Assembly: GCF_001746415.1 (NCBI RefSeq)
Contig: NZ_MEHJ01000001.1
Location: forward strand, 1,427,001 to 1,491,000
Direction: 5' to 3'
Source of the DNA: Streptomyces agglomeratus
GTDB lineage: Bacteria; Actinomycetota; Actinomycetes; Streptomycetales; Streptomycetaceae
DNA: 64,000 nt
The position numbers and the translations under genes are program-made. A model generated the notes under the pieces. That model saw nothing but the letters and a program-made list of their open reading frames with translations. It was not told where the DNA came from and ran no database searches. Of the stretch, positions 1 through 8,083 are shown piece by piece; the first letter of the stretch is position 1; each line of letters starts with the position of its first letter.

Positions 1-47
1 GGGCCCCGACGCTTCCCGACGTACTGACCAGTCGGTAGCGTACGGAC

Positions 48-908
48 ATGACTTCCCTTCCCGCGCGCGCCGGCCGCCGCTGCCACAACGCCCTCAATCC
101 GCTCCACTCGACCGTGTACTTCTCCCCGGACTTCACGAAGGAGCTGGCGGGGGTGGGTATCGAGGACAGCAACGCCGCCTACTTCGCGGGCCGCGGCGCC
201 GCCATGGGCGCGGTCGGGGCGGGTGTGATCACCGCCGCCTTCTACAACTTCAACCACGAGCTCGTGGCGCGTCACGTCCCCGAGGTGTGGCGCACCGCCT
301 CGCCCGGCGTCGTACTGGAGGCGCGCCTGCGCGCCGTCGACACCACCCTGCGCCGGCTGCTCGGCGCGGAGGCGCTCGCCTCCGACGAGATGGCGGAGGC
401 CGCCGGGCTCGCCCTGCGCGCCGCCGAGGCGTGCACCCGCCACGCGCGCCCGCTGTACGCCGCGCACGCCGACCTGCCGGTCCCGGAGCGGCCCCACCTC
501 GCGTACTGGCACGCCGCCACTCTGCTGCGCGAGCACCGCGGGGACGGCCACCTGGCCGCGCTGCTCGCCGCGGGGCTCGACCCGCTGGAGGCGCTGGTGA
601 GCCACACGGCGACGGGCAAGGGCATGTCGCCGCGCTGGACGCTGGCGACGCGCGGCTGGAGCCGTACGGACTGGGAGGCGGCGTCGGCGCGGCTGCGGGA
701 TCGCGGGCTCCTGGATGCCGGGGGCGGGCTGACCGAGGCGGGCACCGCGCTGCGCGCCGAGCTGGAGGAGGTGACGGACCGGCTCGACTCGGCGCCGTAC
801 GAGCACCTCGGCGCGCAGGGCACGGAGCGGCTCACCGAGCTCGGCCGGGGGTTCCTCGCGGTCGCGCTGGGGGCGGGCGCGTTCCCCGCGGATCTCACCG
901 GCCAGTGA
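48..908 (+). CDS. SCO6745 family protein (SalK-like, winged-helix)
   Basis: A 286-aa protein of the actinobacterial SCO6745/SalK family. Recognised by the N-terminal block around HSTVYFSPDF (about residues 20-30), the glycine-rich stretch with FAGRGAAMG, and the C-terminal winged-helix-like part (about 190-260) containing WTLATRGWSRTDW and GLTEAGTALR. No signal peptide or membrane segment is seen. The family is conserved in Streptomyces; its biochemical role is not established, so I assign none. The gene begins 47 bp from the window edge and its upstream partner is not visible. No good ribosome binding site is seen before the ATG, so transcripts may be leaderless. Codon use is typical of the window. 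Confidence 0.8.
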   Translation: MTSLPARAGRRCHNALNPLHSTVYFSPDFTKELAGVGIEDSNAAYFAGRGAAMGAVGAGVITAAFYNFNHELVARHVPEVWRTASPGVVLEARLRAVDTTLRRLLGAEALASDEMAEAAGLALRAAEACTRHARPLYAAHADLPVPERPHLAYWHAATLLREHRGDGHLAALLAAGLDPLEALVSHTATGKGMSPRWTLATRGWSRTDWEAASARLRDRGLLDAGGGLTEAGTALRAELEEVTDRLDSAPYEHLGAQGTERLTELGRGFLAVALGAGAFPADLTGQ

Positions 909-1034
909 CGTCACCGTGACCCCGCCCGGAACAGCACCCGCTGCTCAGGGCGTTTGGGCGACGCGATGACGGACACCCGTGCTGTGTCGGACAACGTGAT
1001 GTGTGTCGGACACCGAGACAGCAGGAGGTTCAAC

Positions 1035-1181
1035 GTGTTGCGTGCGATTGCAGATGGACTGCGGATGATCGGCTCGGCCATCGCGACAGTGGTGACTCTG
1101 CCCTTCCGGCTGGTCGCCAAGCTCTTCGGAGGCGCGTCGAGCACCGCGTCCCGCGGCGGCGGACGCGCGCGGCGCGCCTGA
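1035..1181 (+). CDS. LPFR-motif small protein
   Basis: A 48-aa protein starting at a GTG six bases after a perfect AGGAGG (1023-1028), which fixes the start; an ATG further upstream in frame lacks a binding site. The sequence has an amphipathic or hydrophobic N-terminal helix (residues 2-22), then the LPFRLVAKLFGG motif that names the LPFR small-protein family of Streptomyces, then a basic Ser/Gly/Arg tail. Function unknown; the helix plus basic tail suggests peripheral membrane association, which is inference. It stands alone between two + strand genes, 97 bp before tex. Confidence 0.7.
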   Translation: MLRAIADGLRMIGSAIATVVTLPFRLVAKLFGGASSTASRGGGRARRA

Positions 1182-1277
1182 CGGCCCCGCCGCAGGGCGC
1201 GCGCGACAGAAGGCCCGGCAACGCTGCACAATGCAGGCTCAAGCACAGCCCGCAGGAGAAGGCGAGTCGGGAACATC

Positions 1278-3707
1278 GTGACGACGTCCATCGAAGGCAG
1301 GATCGCCGAGGAGCTCGGCGTAAAGGAGCGGCAGGTCCGGGCCGCCGTCGAGTTGCTCGACGGCGGCTCGACCGTGCCGTTCATCGCTCGCTACCGCAAG
1401 GAAGCGACCGAGATGCTCGACGACGCGCAGCTGCGCACGCTCGAGGAGCGGCTGAGGTATCTGCGGGAGCTGGAGGAGCGGCGGACCGCCGTCCTGGAGT
1501 CCGTACGCGAACAGGGCAAGCTGGACGAGGCCCTGGAGGCGCGGATCCGGGCCGCCGACACCAAGGCGCGGCTGGAGGACATCTACCTGCCGTTCAAGCC
1601 CAAGCGCCGTACGAAGGCGCAGATCGCGCGGGAGGCGGGGCTCGGACCGCTGGCCGAGAGGCTGCTGGCCGACCCTTCGGTGGAACCGACGGCCGCCGCC
1701 GCCGCGTTCGTGGACGCGGAGAAGGGCGTCGCCGACGCGCAGGCCGCCCTGGACGGTGCCCGCTCGATCCTGACGGAGAACTTCGCGGAGGACGCCGATC
1801 TGATCGGTGAACTGCGCGAGCGCATGTGGTCGCGCGGGCGGCTGGTCGCGAAGGTCCGGGAGGGTAAGGAGGAGGCGGGCGCCAAGTTCGCCGACTACTT
1901 CGATTTCGCCGAGCCGTTCACCGCGCTGCCGTCGCACCGGGTGCTCGCCATGCTGCGGGGCGAGAAGGAGGACGTACTGGATCTGGTTCTGGAGCCCGAG
2001 GAGCCGTCGGCTTCGGAGGCGACCGGGCCTTCCACGTACGAGAACATGATCGCCCGGCGGTTCGGGGTCTCCCAGCAGGGCCGTCCCGGCGACAAGTGGC
2101 TGGGCGACACGGTGCGGTGGGCGTGGCGGACCCGGATCCTGGTGCACCTCGGGATCGACCTGCGGCTGCGGCTGCGTACGGCGGCGGAGGACGAGGCGGT
2201 GCGCGTCTTCGCGGCGAACCTGCGTGACCTGCTGCTGGCGGCCCCGGCCGGGACGCGGGCGACGCTCGGGCTCGACCCCGGGTTCCGTACGGGCGTGAAG
2301 GTCGCCGTCGTGGACGCGACCGGCAAGGTCGTCGCGACCGATGTGATCTACCCGCATGTGCCCCGGAACAAGTGGGACGAGTCGCTGGCGACGCTGGCGC
2401 GGCTCGCCAAGAAGCACGACGTCGAGCTCATCGCGATCGGCAACGGCACCGCGTCCCGCGAGACCGACAAGCTCGCCGGTGAGCTGTGCGACAGGCACCC
2501 CGAACTGAAGCTCACCAAGGTGATGGTCTCGGAGGCGGGTGCGTCGGTGTACTCGGCGTCCGCCTTCGCCTCGCAGGAGCTTCCGGACATGGACGTGTCG
2601 CTGCGCGGCGCCGTGTCCATCGCGCGGCGGCTCCAGGACCCGCTCGCCGAGCTGGTGAAGATCGACCCGAAGTCGATCGGTGTCGGGCAGTACCAGCACG
2701 ACCTGGCGGAGGTGAAGCTGTCGCGCTCGCTCGACGCGGTGGTCGAGGACTGCGTCAACGGTGTGGGTGTCGACGTCAACACGGCTTCCGCGCCGCTGCT
2801 TTCGCGGGTGTCGGGCATCAGCTCGGGGCTGGCGGAGAACATCGTCGCGCACCGGGACGCCAACGGCCCGTTCCGGTCCCGCAAGGGGCTGAAGGATGTG
2901 GCGCGGCTCGGCCCCAAGGCGTACGAGCAGTGCGCGGGCTTCCTGCGGATCCAGGGCGGCGAAGACCCGCTGGACGCGTCGAGCGTGCATCCCGAGGCGT
3001 ATCCGGTGGTGCGGGCGATGGTGAAGACGGCGGGCAGCGGGGTCGGCACGCTCATCGGCAACACCGCCGTGCTGCGGTCGCTGCGGGCCGCCGATTTCGT
3101 GAACGACAAGTTCGGGCTGCCGACGGTGTCGGACATCCTGAAGGAGCTGGAGAAGCCGGGGCGCGACCCCCGGCCCGCGTTCAGGACGGCGACCTTCAAG
3201 GAAGGTGTCGAGAAGATCGGTGACCTGGAGCCGGGGATGATCCTGGAGGGTGTGGTGACGAACGTCGCCGCGTTCGGGGCGTTCGTGGATGTGGGCGTCC
3301 ACCAGGACGGGCTCGTCCATGTCTCGGCGCTGTCGAAGACCTTCGTCAAGGACCCGCGCGACGTCGTGAAGCCGGGTGACGTGGTGCGGGTGAAGGTCAT
3401 GGATGTCGACATTCCGCGCAAGCGGATCTCGTTGACGCTGCGGCTGGAGGACGAGGTGGCGGCGACGGCGCCCGGCGGCGAGGCGAAGCGGGATCGGGGC
3501 GGTCCGGGTGGCCGTCCGCCGGCGCAGCGGCAGGGCGGCCGAGAGCGTCGCGGTGGCGGTGGCGGCGAACGGCGTGGCGCTGGTGGTGCCGGTGAACGGC
3601 GTGGCGGTGGCGGTGGCGGTGGTGCGCGGCAGGCGCCGGCGCCGTCGAACAGTGCCATGGCGGACGCGCTGCGGCGGGCGGGGCTGACGGACCCGAAGCG
3701 GGGCTGA
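1278..3707 (+). CDS. tex: Tex family RNA-binding transcription accessory protein
   Basis: An 809-aa Tex homologue. Order of domains: helical Tex N-terminus (1-190) with the typical VPFIARYRKEATEMLDD block, central helical region, a YqgF/RuvC-like fold beginning near residue 330 (LGLDPGFRTG), helix-hairpin-helix repeats (about 480-580; VNTASAPLLSRVSGI), and an S1 domain (about 648-720; GVVTNVAAFGAFVDVG). Tex proteins bind RNA and act in transcription and translation quality control. Unusual is the tail after the S1 domain: about 80 residues rich in Gly and Arg (repeated ERRGG units), absent from most Tex proteins and resembling an RGG RNA-binding tail. The start is a GTG after GGGA; an AGGAG lies further upstream. 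Confidence 0.93.
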   Translation: MTTSIEGRIAEELGVKERQVRAAVELLDGGSTVPFIARYRKEATEMLDDAQLRTLEERLRYLRELEERRTAVLESVREQGKLDEALEARIRAADTKARLEDIYLPFKPKRRTKAQIAREAGLGPLAERLLADPSVEPTAAAAAFVDAEKGVADAQAALDGARSILTENFAEDADLIGELRERMWSRGRLVAKVREGKEEAGAKFADYFDFAEPFTALPSHRVLAMLRGEKEDVLDLVLEPEEPSASEATGPSTYENMIARRFGVSQQGRPGDKWLGDTVRWAWRTRILVHLGIDLRLRLRTAAEDEAVRVFAANLRDLLLAAPAGTRATLGLDPGFRTGVKVAVVDATGKVVATDVIYPHVPRNKWDESLATLARLAKKHDVELIAIGNGTASRETDKLAGELCDRHPELKLTKVMVSEAGASVYSASAFASQELPDMDVSLRGAVSIARRLQDPLAELVKIDPKSIGVGQYQHDLAEVKLSRSLDAVVEDCVNGVGVDVNTASAPLLSRVSGISSGLAENIVAHRDANGPFRSRKGLKDVARLGPKAYEQCAGFLRIQGGEDPLDASSVHPEAYPVVRAMVKTAGSGVGTLIGNTAVLRSLRAADFVNDKFGLPTVSDILKELEKPGRDPRPAFRTATFKEGVEKIGDLEPGMILEGVVTNVAAFGAFVDVGVHQDGLVHVSALSKTFVKDPRDVVKPGDVVRVKVMDVDIPRKRISLTLRLEDEVAATAPGGEAKRDRGGPGGRPPAQRQGGRERRGGGGGERRGAGGAGERRGGGGGGGARQAPAPSNSAMADALRRAGLTDPKRG

Positions 3708-3738
3708 ACCGGGGGCTCGCCCCCGGGGCCCCGGCCCT

Positions 3739-3781
3739 CCGGTCGCCGGACAGACGCGCCACGAGTCCGTCCGGCGACCGG
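3739..3781. terminator. Bidirectional hairpin between convergent genes
   Basis: A perfect 13-bp stem (CCGGTCGCCGGAC at 3739-3751 with its complement at 3769-3781) with a 17-nt loop lies between the stop codons of tex (+) and the ABC-F gene (-). A second short palindrome, CCGGGGGC-TC-GCCCCCGG, lies at 3709-3726. There is no T-tract, as is common for Streptomyces terminators. Confidence 0.7.
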
Positions 3782-3823
3782 GGACACGCCCGAAGAGCTC
3801 CGGGGGCCGGGGGGGCCGTTGCC

Positions 3824-5461
3824 TCAGAGTTCGGTGACCTTGCCGTCCGCCACTTCGATGCGGCGGGTCGTACGGACCGCGTCCAGCATGCGGCGGTCGT
3901 GGGTGACCAGGAGCAGCGTGCCCTCGTACGAGTCCAGTGCGGACTCCAGCTGCTCGATCGCCGTCAGGTCCAGGTGGTTCGTCGGCTCGTCGAGGACGAG
4001 CAGGTTCACGCCCCGGCCCTGGAGCAGTGCGAGCGCGGCGCGGGTCCGCTCCCCCGGCGAGAGCGTGGTGGCGGGGCGCAGTACGTGCGCGGCGCGCAGG
4101 CCGAACTTGGCCAGGAGGGTGCGTACTTCCGCCGGTTCCGTGTCGGGCACCGCGGCGCAAAAGGCGTCCAGAAGCGACTCGGAGCCGTAGAACAGGCCGC
4201 GTGCCTGGTCGACCTCGCCGACGACGACGCCGGGGCCGAGTGACGCGTGGCCCCCGTCCAGCGGAAGGCGGCCGAGCAGGGCGGCCAGCAGCGTGGACTT
4301 GCCCGCGCCGTTGGCCCCGGTGATCGCCACGCGGTCGGCCCAGTCGATCTGGAGGGACGCCGGGCCGAAGTCGAAGTCGCCGCGCGCGACGGTCGCGTCG
4401 CGCAGCGTTGCCACCACCGCACCGGAGCGCGGGGCCGCGGCGATCTCCATGCGCAGCTCCCACTCCTTGCGGGGCTCCTCCACGACGTCGAGGCGCTCGA
4501 TCATGCGCTGCGTCTGGCGCGCCTTGGCGGCCTGCTTCTCACTCGCCTCGCTGCGGAGGTTCTTGCCGATCTTGTCACTGTCCGTGGCCTTGCGGCGGGC
4601 GTTCCTGACGCCCTTGTCCATCCAGCCGCGCTGCATCTGCGCCCGGCCTTCCAGCGCGGCCTTCTTGTCCGCGAACTCGTCGAAGTCCTCGCGGGCATGG
4701 CGGCGCGCGGTCTCGCGCTCCTCCAGGTAGGCCGCGTAGCCGCCGCCGTACAGCTTGATCTGCTGCTGGGCCAGGTCCAGCTCCAGGACCTTGGTGACGG
4801 TGCGGGTGAGGAATTCGCGGTCGTGGCTGATGACCACCGTGCCGGCCCGCAGACCGGAGACGAAGCGCTCCAGGCGCTCCAGGCCGTCCAGGTCCAGGTC
4901 GTTCGTGGGCTCGTCGAGGAGGAACACGTCGTAGCGGGACAGGAGGAGCGAGGCCAGTCCGGCGCGGGCCGCCTGGCCGCCGGACAGGGCGGTCATCGGC
5001 TGGTCGAGTCCGACGGTCAGGCCCAGGGTCGCGGCCACCTCTTCCGCCCGCTCGTCGAGGTCCGCGCCGCCCAGTTCGAGCCAGCGGTCGAGGCTGTCCG
5101 AGTACGCGTCGTCCGCACCCGGGGTCTCGTCGACGAGCGCCTGCGTGGCCGCGTCGAGGGCGCTCTGGGCGGCCGCCACTCCGGTACGCCGGGCCAGGAA
5201 GGCCCGTACCGTCTCGCCTTCGCGGCGCTCGGGCTCCTGCGGGAGGTGCCCGACGGTGGCGGTGGGCGGCGAGAGCCGCAGCTCGCCCGCCTCGGGGGTG
5301 TCGAGTCCGGCGAGCAGGCGCAGCAGCGTGGACTTGCCCGCGCCGTTCACGCCCACGAGGCCGATCACGTCGCCGGGGGCGACCACCAGGTCGAGCCCGG
5401 CGAAGAGGGAACGGTCGCCGTGGCCTGCGGCGAGATCTTTGGCGACGAGAGTGGCAGTCAT
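3824..5461 (-). CDS. ABC-F family ATPase
   Basis: A 545-aa protein with two ABC ATPase domains and no membrane segments, hence an ABC-F translation factor rather than a transporter. Domain 1 (1-240) has Walker A GVNGAGKST, signature LSGGQAARAGL and Walker B FLLDEPTNDLD. A charged linker (about 245-320, KKAALEGRAQMQRGW) follows. Domain 2 has GANGAGKST, LSPGERTRAAL and LLVLDEPTNHLD. ABC-F proteins bind the ribosomal E site and rescue or tune translation; some give antibiotic resistance. This linker and its position beside tex suggest a housekeeping type, but that is inference. The gene is convergent with tex across a long hairpin. Confidence 0.9.
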   Translation of the reverse strand: MTATLVAKDLAAGHGDRSLFAGLDLVVAPGDVIGLVGVNGAGKSTLLRLLAGLDTPEAGELRLSPPTATVGHLPQEPERREGETVRAFLARRTGVAAAQSALDAATQALVDETPGADDAYSDSLDRWLELGGADLDERAEEVAATLGLTVGLDQPMTALSGGQAARAGLASLLLSRYDVFLLDEPTNDLDLDGLERLERFVSGLRAGTVVISHDREFLTRTVTKVLELDLAQQQIKLYGGGYAAYLEERETARRHAREDFDEFADKKAALEGRAQMQRGWMDKGVRNARRKATDSDKIGKNLRSEASEKQAAKARQTQRMIERLDVVEEPRKEWELRMEIAAAPRSGAVVATLRDATVARGDFDFGPASLQIDWADRVAITGANGAGKSTLLAALLGRLPLDGGHASLGPGVVVGEVDQARGLFYGSESLLDAFCAAVPDTEPAEVRTLLAKFGLRAAHVLRPATTLSPGERTRAALALLQGRGVNLLVLDEPTNHLDLTAIEQLESALDSYEGTLLLVTHDRRMLDAVRTTRRIEVADGKVTEL

Positions 5462-5529
5462 CAGGGGACGATCCTACCGAGCGCCCGGCGCGGGACCGTC
5501 GGCAGATGTGGTCCGAGGGGTGCGCCCCG

Positions 5530-6558
5530 TCAGTGGATCATGGGGGCTGTCAGTACCGCACCGGCCGTTCGGGCCACGACGAACGACTGGCCCTTCGTCG
5601 CCCGGCCGTCCAGCGGGATCCGGTGCTCCCCCGGTTCCAGCACGCCGTCGAAGACCTCCTGGGTGTGGGTCCGGTACAGCCGGTCCAGGCGGTACGCGAT
5701 GAGCTGTACCCGGCAGGTGGACGTCACCACGACGTCCGCTTCGCCGCGCCGCGCCGCCAGCCGGGCGAGACGGCGCCGCTCCGGTGGGCTGCGGTCCAGG
5801 GCCGCCTCTATCTGGGCGACGAGGAGCGGGGTGATGGGGGCGAGGCCGTCCACGTAGACGACGTCGGCGCCGGCGCCCTCGAACGCCTGCCGCACCGAGG
5901 CGCGTACGCGCTCGTCGACGGCCCTGCCGAAGGCCACCGCTCCGTACGCCCGCAGCTCTTCGGGCGGTACGCCGGCCGCGTCGCCGGTGATGTCCGCGCC
6001 GATGTTGATCGTGCGCAGCGCGGCGGCGAGCTTCGCCAGAACGTCCACTCTCGCGCCGATCAGGAGAACCCTGCGGCGGGGTGGCGGCTCCTCGTCGCCG
6101 GCCGCGAGGAGGAGCTCCAGCGCCGTCCGGTACTCCCGGCCACGGAAGCGGAAGGGACCGATCCCGTGGTAGCCGTTCCGGTCGAGGTCCGCCACCTCGG
6201 ACGTCTGCCAGGCGAAGTCCCGCCAGACGAAATCGTCCCCGGACCGTTCGATCACGGCGGTGACCGCGCCGCACTCCAGGCTTTCGCACTCGGGGCAGCC
6301 GTAGATGACGTACCTGCTCTGCGGGAGGGGCGCGTCCGCTTCCAGCAGCAGACCGCGCACCTGGGCGGTGAAGACGGCGGGCGGTACGTCGGCCGCCAGC
6401 GGTGACACCGCGTCCAGGTCGGAGAGCTGGTGGAGCAGCGGGCGGCCGTCGATGACGAAGTCCATGAAATCGCGGTGCACTTGGTAGTCCCCGTTGACGA
6501 GAACACCACCGGCCCGCATCGCCGGAGACAGCCCGAAAGTCGCGTAGTCGGCAGACAT
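5530..6558 (-). CDS. Conserved hypothetical protein
   Basis: A 342-aa protein I do not recognise by function. Visible features: an N-terminal part with FVIDGRPLLHQL, a Cys pair in a metal-site-like setting (YGCPECESLECGA, about residues 93-105), an aromatic block DFVWRDFAWQTSE, and a C-terminal half beginning RRVLLIGARVDVLAKLAAAL (about 170-190) that looks like a Rossmann-type or response-regulator-like fold. No signal peptide or membrane helices. The ATG at 6558 is preferred: the upstream in-frame extension is Arg-rich and unconvincing. It is transcribed away from the DUF899 gene on the same strand and ends 68 bp from the ABC-F start. Confidence 0.55.
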   Translation of the reverse strand: MSADYATFGLSPAMRAGGVLVNGDYQVHRDFMDFVIDGRPLLHQLSDLDAVSPLAADVPPAVFTAQVRGLLLEADAPLPQSRYVIYGCPECESLECGAVTAVIERSGDDFVWRDFAWQTSEVADLDRNGYHGIGPFRFRGREYRTALELLLAAGDEEPPPRRRVLLIGARVDVLAKLAAALRTINIGADITGDAAGVPPEELRAYGAVAFGRAVDERVRASVRQAFEGAGADVVYVDGLAPITPLLVAQIEAALDRSPPERRRLARLAARRGEADVVVTSTCRVQLIAYRLDRLYRTHTQEVFDGVLEPGEHRIPLDGRATKGQSFVVARTAGAVLTAPMIH

Positions 6559-6717
6559 GTCCTGAGTATCCCCACGTATGACCCGATGTGAGCACACGCC
6601 GCGGAATTGCGTCGGGTGCGACGTGCGCCCACTCGTGGACCGCCGGTGGTCGCGGCGCGTTGACCGTGCCCTTCCGCGCGGCCGCCGAACGGGCCGCACG
6701 GCCGGAGCCGGTTCGAG

Positions 6718-7479
6718 CTAGCTCTGGTACTCGTCGTGGCGGCGCAGCCAGAAACTGGTCTCGTTGCGACCGAGTGGCGCGCGGTCGAGCCACTGGTACA
6801 TGCCCCAGAGGCTGTCGACCCCGCGCGCGTACGCGGAGTAGGTGTGGTGGACGACGCCGTCCCGGAGCACGAACGCGCTCATGCCGGCCCCTTCTCGCCA
6901 GTACGTCGCCCAGTCCGTTCCCACGCTCAACGCGATCTCGTCGAACCCCGCGCTCTCGGCGCCCTCCGGCAGCCGGAAGTCCGTCGTGCGGAAGTTGTAC
7001 TCGACGGCCCCCGCGTGCCACTCCTCCTCCGTGTGCGACGCCTGGAAGTCGTAGGTGAAGTCGCCACCGGACGTGGAGGCCCACGGGAAGCTCCAGCCCA
7101 TCCGCCGCTTGTACGCCTGGAGCTTCTCCAGCGGGGCCTGCGACACCGCGCAGAGCGTCACGTCGTGGTTCGCGAGGTGGACGACGGCGCCGTCGAAGCC
7201 GTCCGCGATCGCCGAGCAGAACGTGCACCCTGCCGTGTAGTCGAGTCCGAACATGAAGTGGTAGACGAGCAACTGCGAGCGCCCCGCGAAGAGATCGGTG
7301 AGCGATGCCCCGCCCTCGTCGGTCTCGAAGCGGTACTCCTTGACGATGGGAACCCAGGGCAGTTCCTGTCGCCGGCGCGCCAGTTCGTCACTGCGCCGCG
7401 TCAGGTCCTTCTCGGCTTCGAGCAGTTCCAGCCGAGCCGCCAGCCATGCTTCCCGGGTTCCGGTTCTGTTGTCCGACAC
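6718..7479 (-). CDS. DUF899 family thioredoxin-like protein
   Basis: A 253-aa protein of the DUF899 family. The core is a thioredoxin-like fold: YHFMFGLDYTAGCTFCSA around residue 70-90 carries a CxxC pair, followed by HLANHDVTLCAVSQAP, which resembles the AhpC/thioredoxin strand order. The C-terminal WGMYQWLDRAPLGR block is typical of the family. DUF899 proteins are predicted oxidoreductases; no substrate is known. The GTG start follows GGGGGGAG. A 16-bp palindrome lies 18 bp upstream and may control it. No partner gene is evident. Confidence 0.8.
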   Translation of the reverse strand: MSDNRTGTREAWLAARLELLEAEKDLTRRSDELARRRQELPWVPIVKEYRFETDEGGASLTDLFAGRSQLLVYHFMFGLDYTAGCTFCSAIADGFDGAVVHLANHDVTLCAVSQAPLEKLQAYKRRMGWSFPWASTSGGDFTYDFQASHTEEEWHAGAVEYNFRTTDFRLPEGAESAGFDEIALSVGTDWATYWREGAGMSAFVLRDGVVHHTYSAYARGVDSLWGMYQWLDRAPLGRNETSFWLRRHDEYQS

Positions 7480-7496
7480 TGTTTCTCCCCCCGCTC

Positions 7497-7512
7497 CGTT
7501 GCCTCAGCAACG
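7497..7512. promoter_or_regulatory. Palindrome before DUF899 gene
   Basis: CGTTGC-CTCA-GCAACG, a perfect 6-bp inverted repeat with a 4-nt centre, lies directly upstream of the ribosome binding site of the DUF899 gene. It could be an operator or a 5' UTR hairpin; no regulator is identified. Confidence 0.35.
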
Positions 7513-7987
7513 CGCTTCGTGTTCTCCGGCCGCTCCTTTGCTGGTCGGCCGCGAGTACGGCCACATACCGCGGCGATTCGTTCACTGCCGCGGAAGCCGA
7601 ACACGCTACCCACCTTCCGTCAGTTTCTGGCCATGATTCGCGCATTCAGTTTCCGGCCCTACTGCGCGCGGTGATGGTCGTGGGCGGCGGGTTGGCTCCG
7701 CCGGCCACCGGTTCGTGTCGGCGGAGCGGGGGCGGCCGGTGCGGACGTGGGGCCGCCGCCCCGCGGAACGGACGTGCCCGGCCGTGACGGAAGCGCTGGT
7801 GGGGGCCCTACGGCATCGATTCAGCGGAAGTCGTGGGCGAGTGGTCGCCGGACTCGCTGCGGGTCCGGGAGCGCATGGCCCGTACGCCCGGAACCACCGG
7901 TGTGCGGCTGCGGGGCGGGGTCCGGCAGGGTGCTGTGCGGTACGGCCCCTGCCGCGTGCGGCGGCGGGAGGCGTCCTGCCGGCGCTG
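7513..7987. other. Intergenic stretch without recognised gene
   Basis: Several open frames cross this stretch, but none has a convincing start, binding site or recognisable protein. The first 150 bp are less GC-rich than the surroundings and hold a near-direct repeat (TCAGTTTCTGGCC near 7620, TCAGTTTCCGGCC near 7647). It may be promoter DNA for the DUF899 gene or remnant sequence. Confidence 0.4.
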
Positions 7988-8019
7988 CCCCTCCCCGCAC
8001 CGTGACGTGTGGGGAGGGG
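7988..8019 (-). terminator. 13-bp stem hairpin after BCCT gene
   Basis: CCCCTCCCCGCAC (7988-8000) pairs with GTGTGGGGAGGGG (8007-8019) with one G-T wobble and a 6-nt loop. It lies 65 bp beyond the stop of the BCCT transporter gene, the only transcript expected to enter it. Confidence 0.65.
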
Positions 8020-8083
8020 GGCGTTCCGCACCCCTGCGGGCACCCCCTGCCGGCACTGGGGGTGCGCCAGGGGACTCGCGGGG

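Noticed and set aside
1239..4463. Long 1074-aa frame antisense to tex
   Set aside because: Arg/Pro-rich composition, no domain, and it lies opposite a complete tex gene; a shadow of GC-rich codon bias.
7606..8043. 145-aa minus-strand frame between DUF899 and the BCCT gene
   Set aside because: No binding site, no domain and low-complexity composition; it also covers the terminator hairpin.
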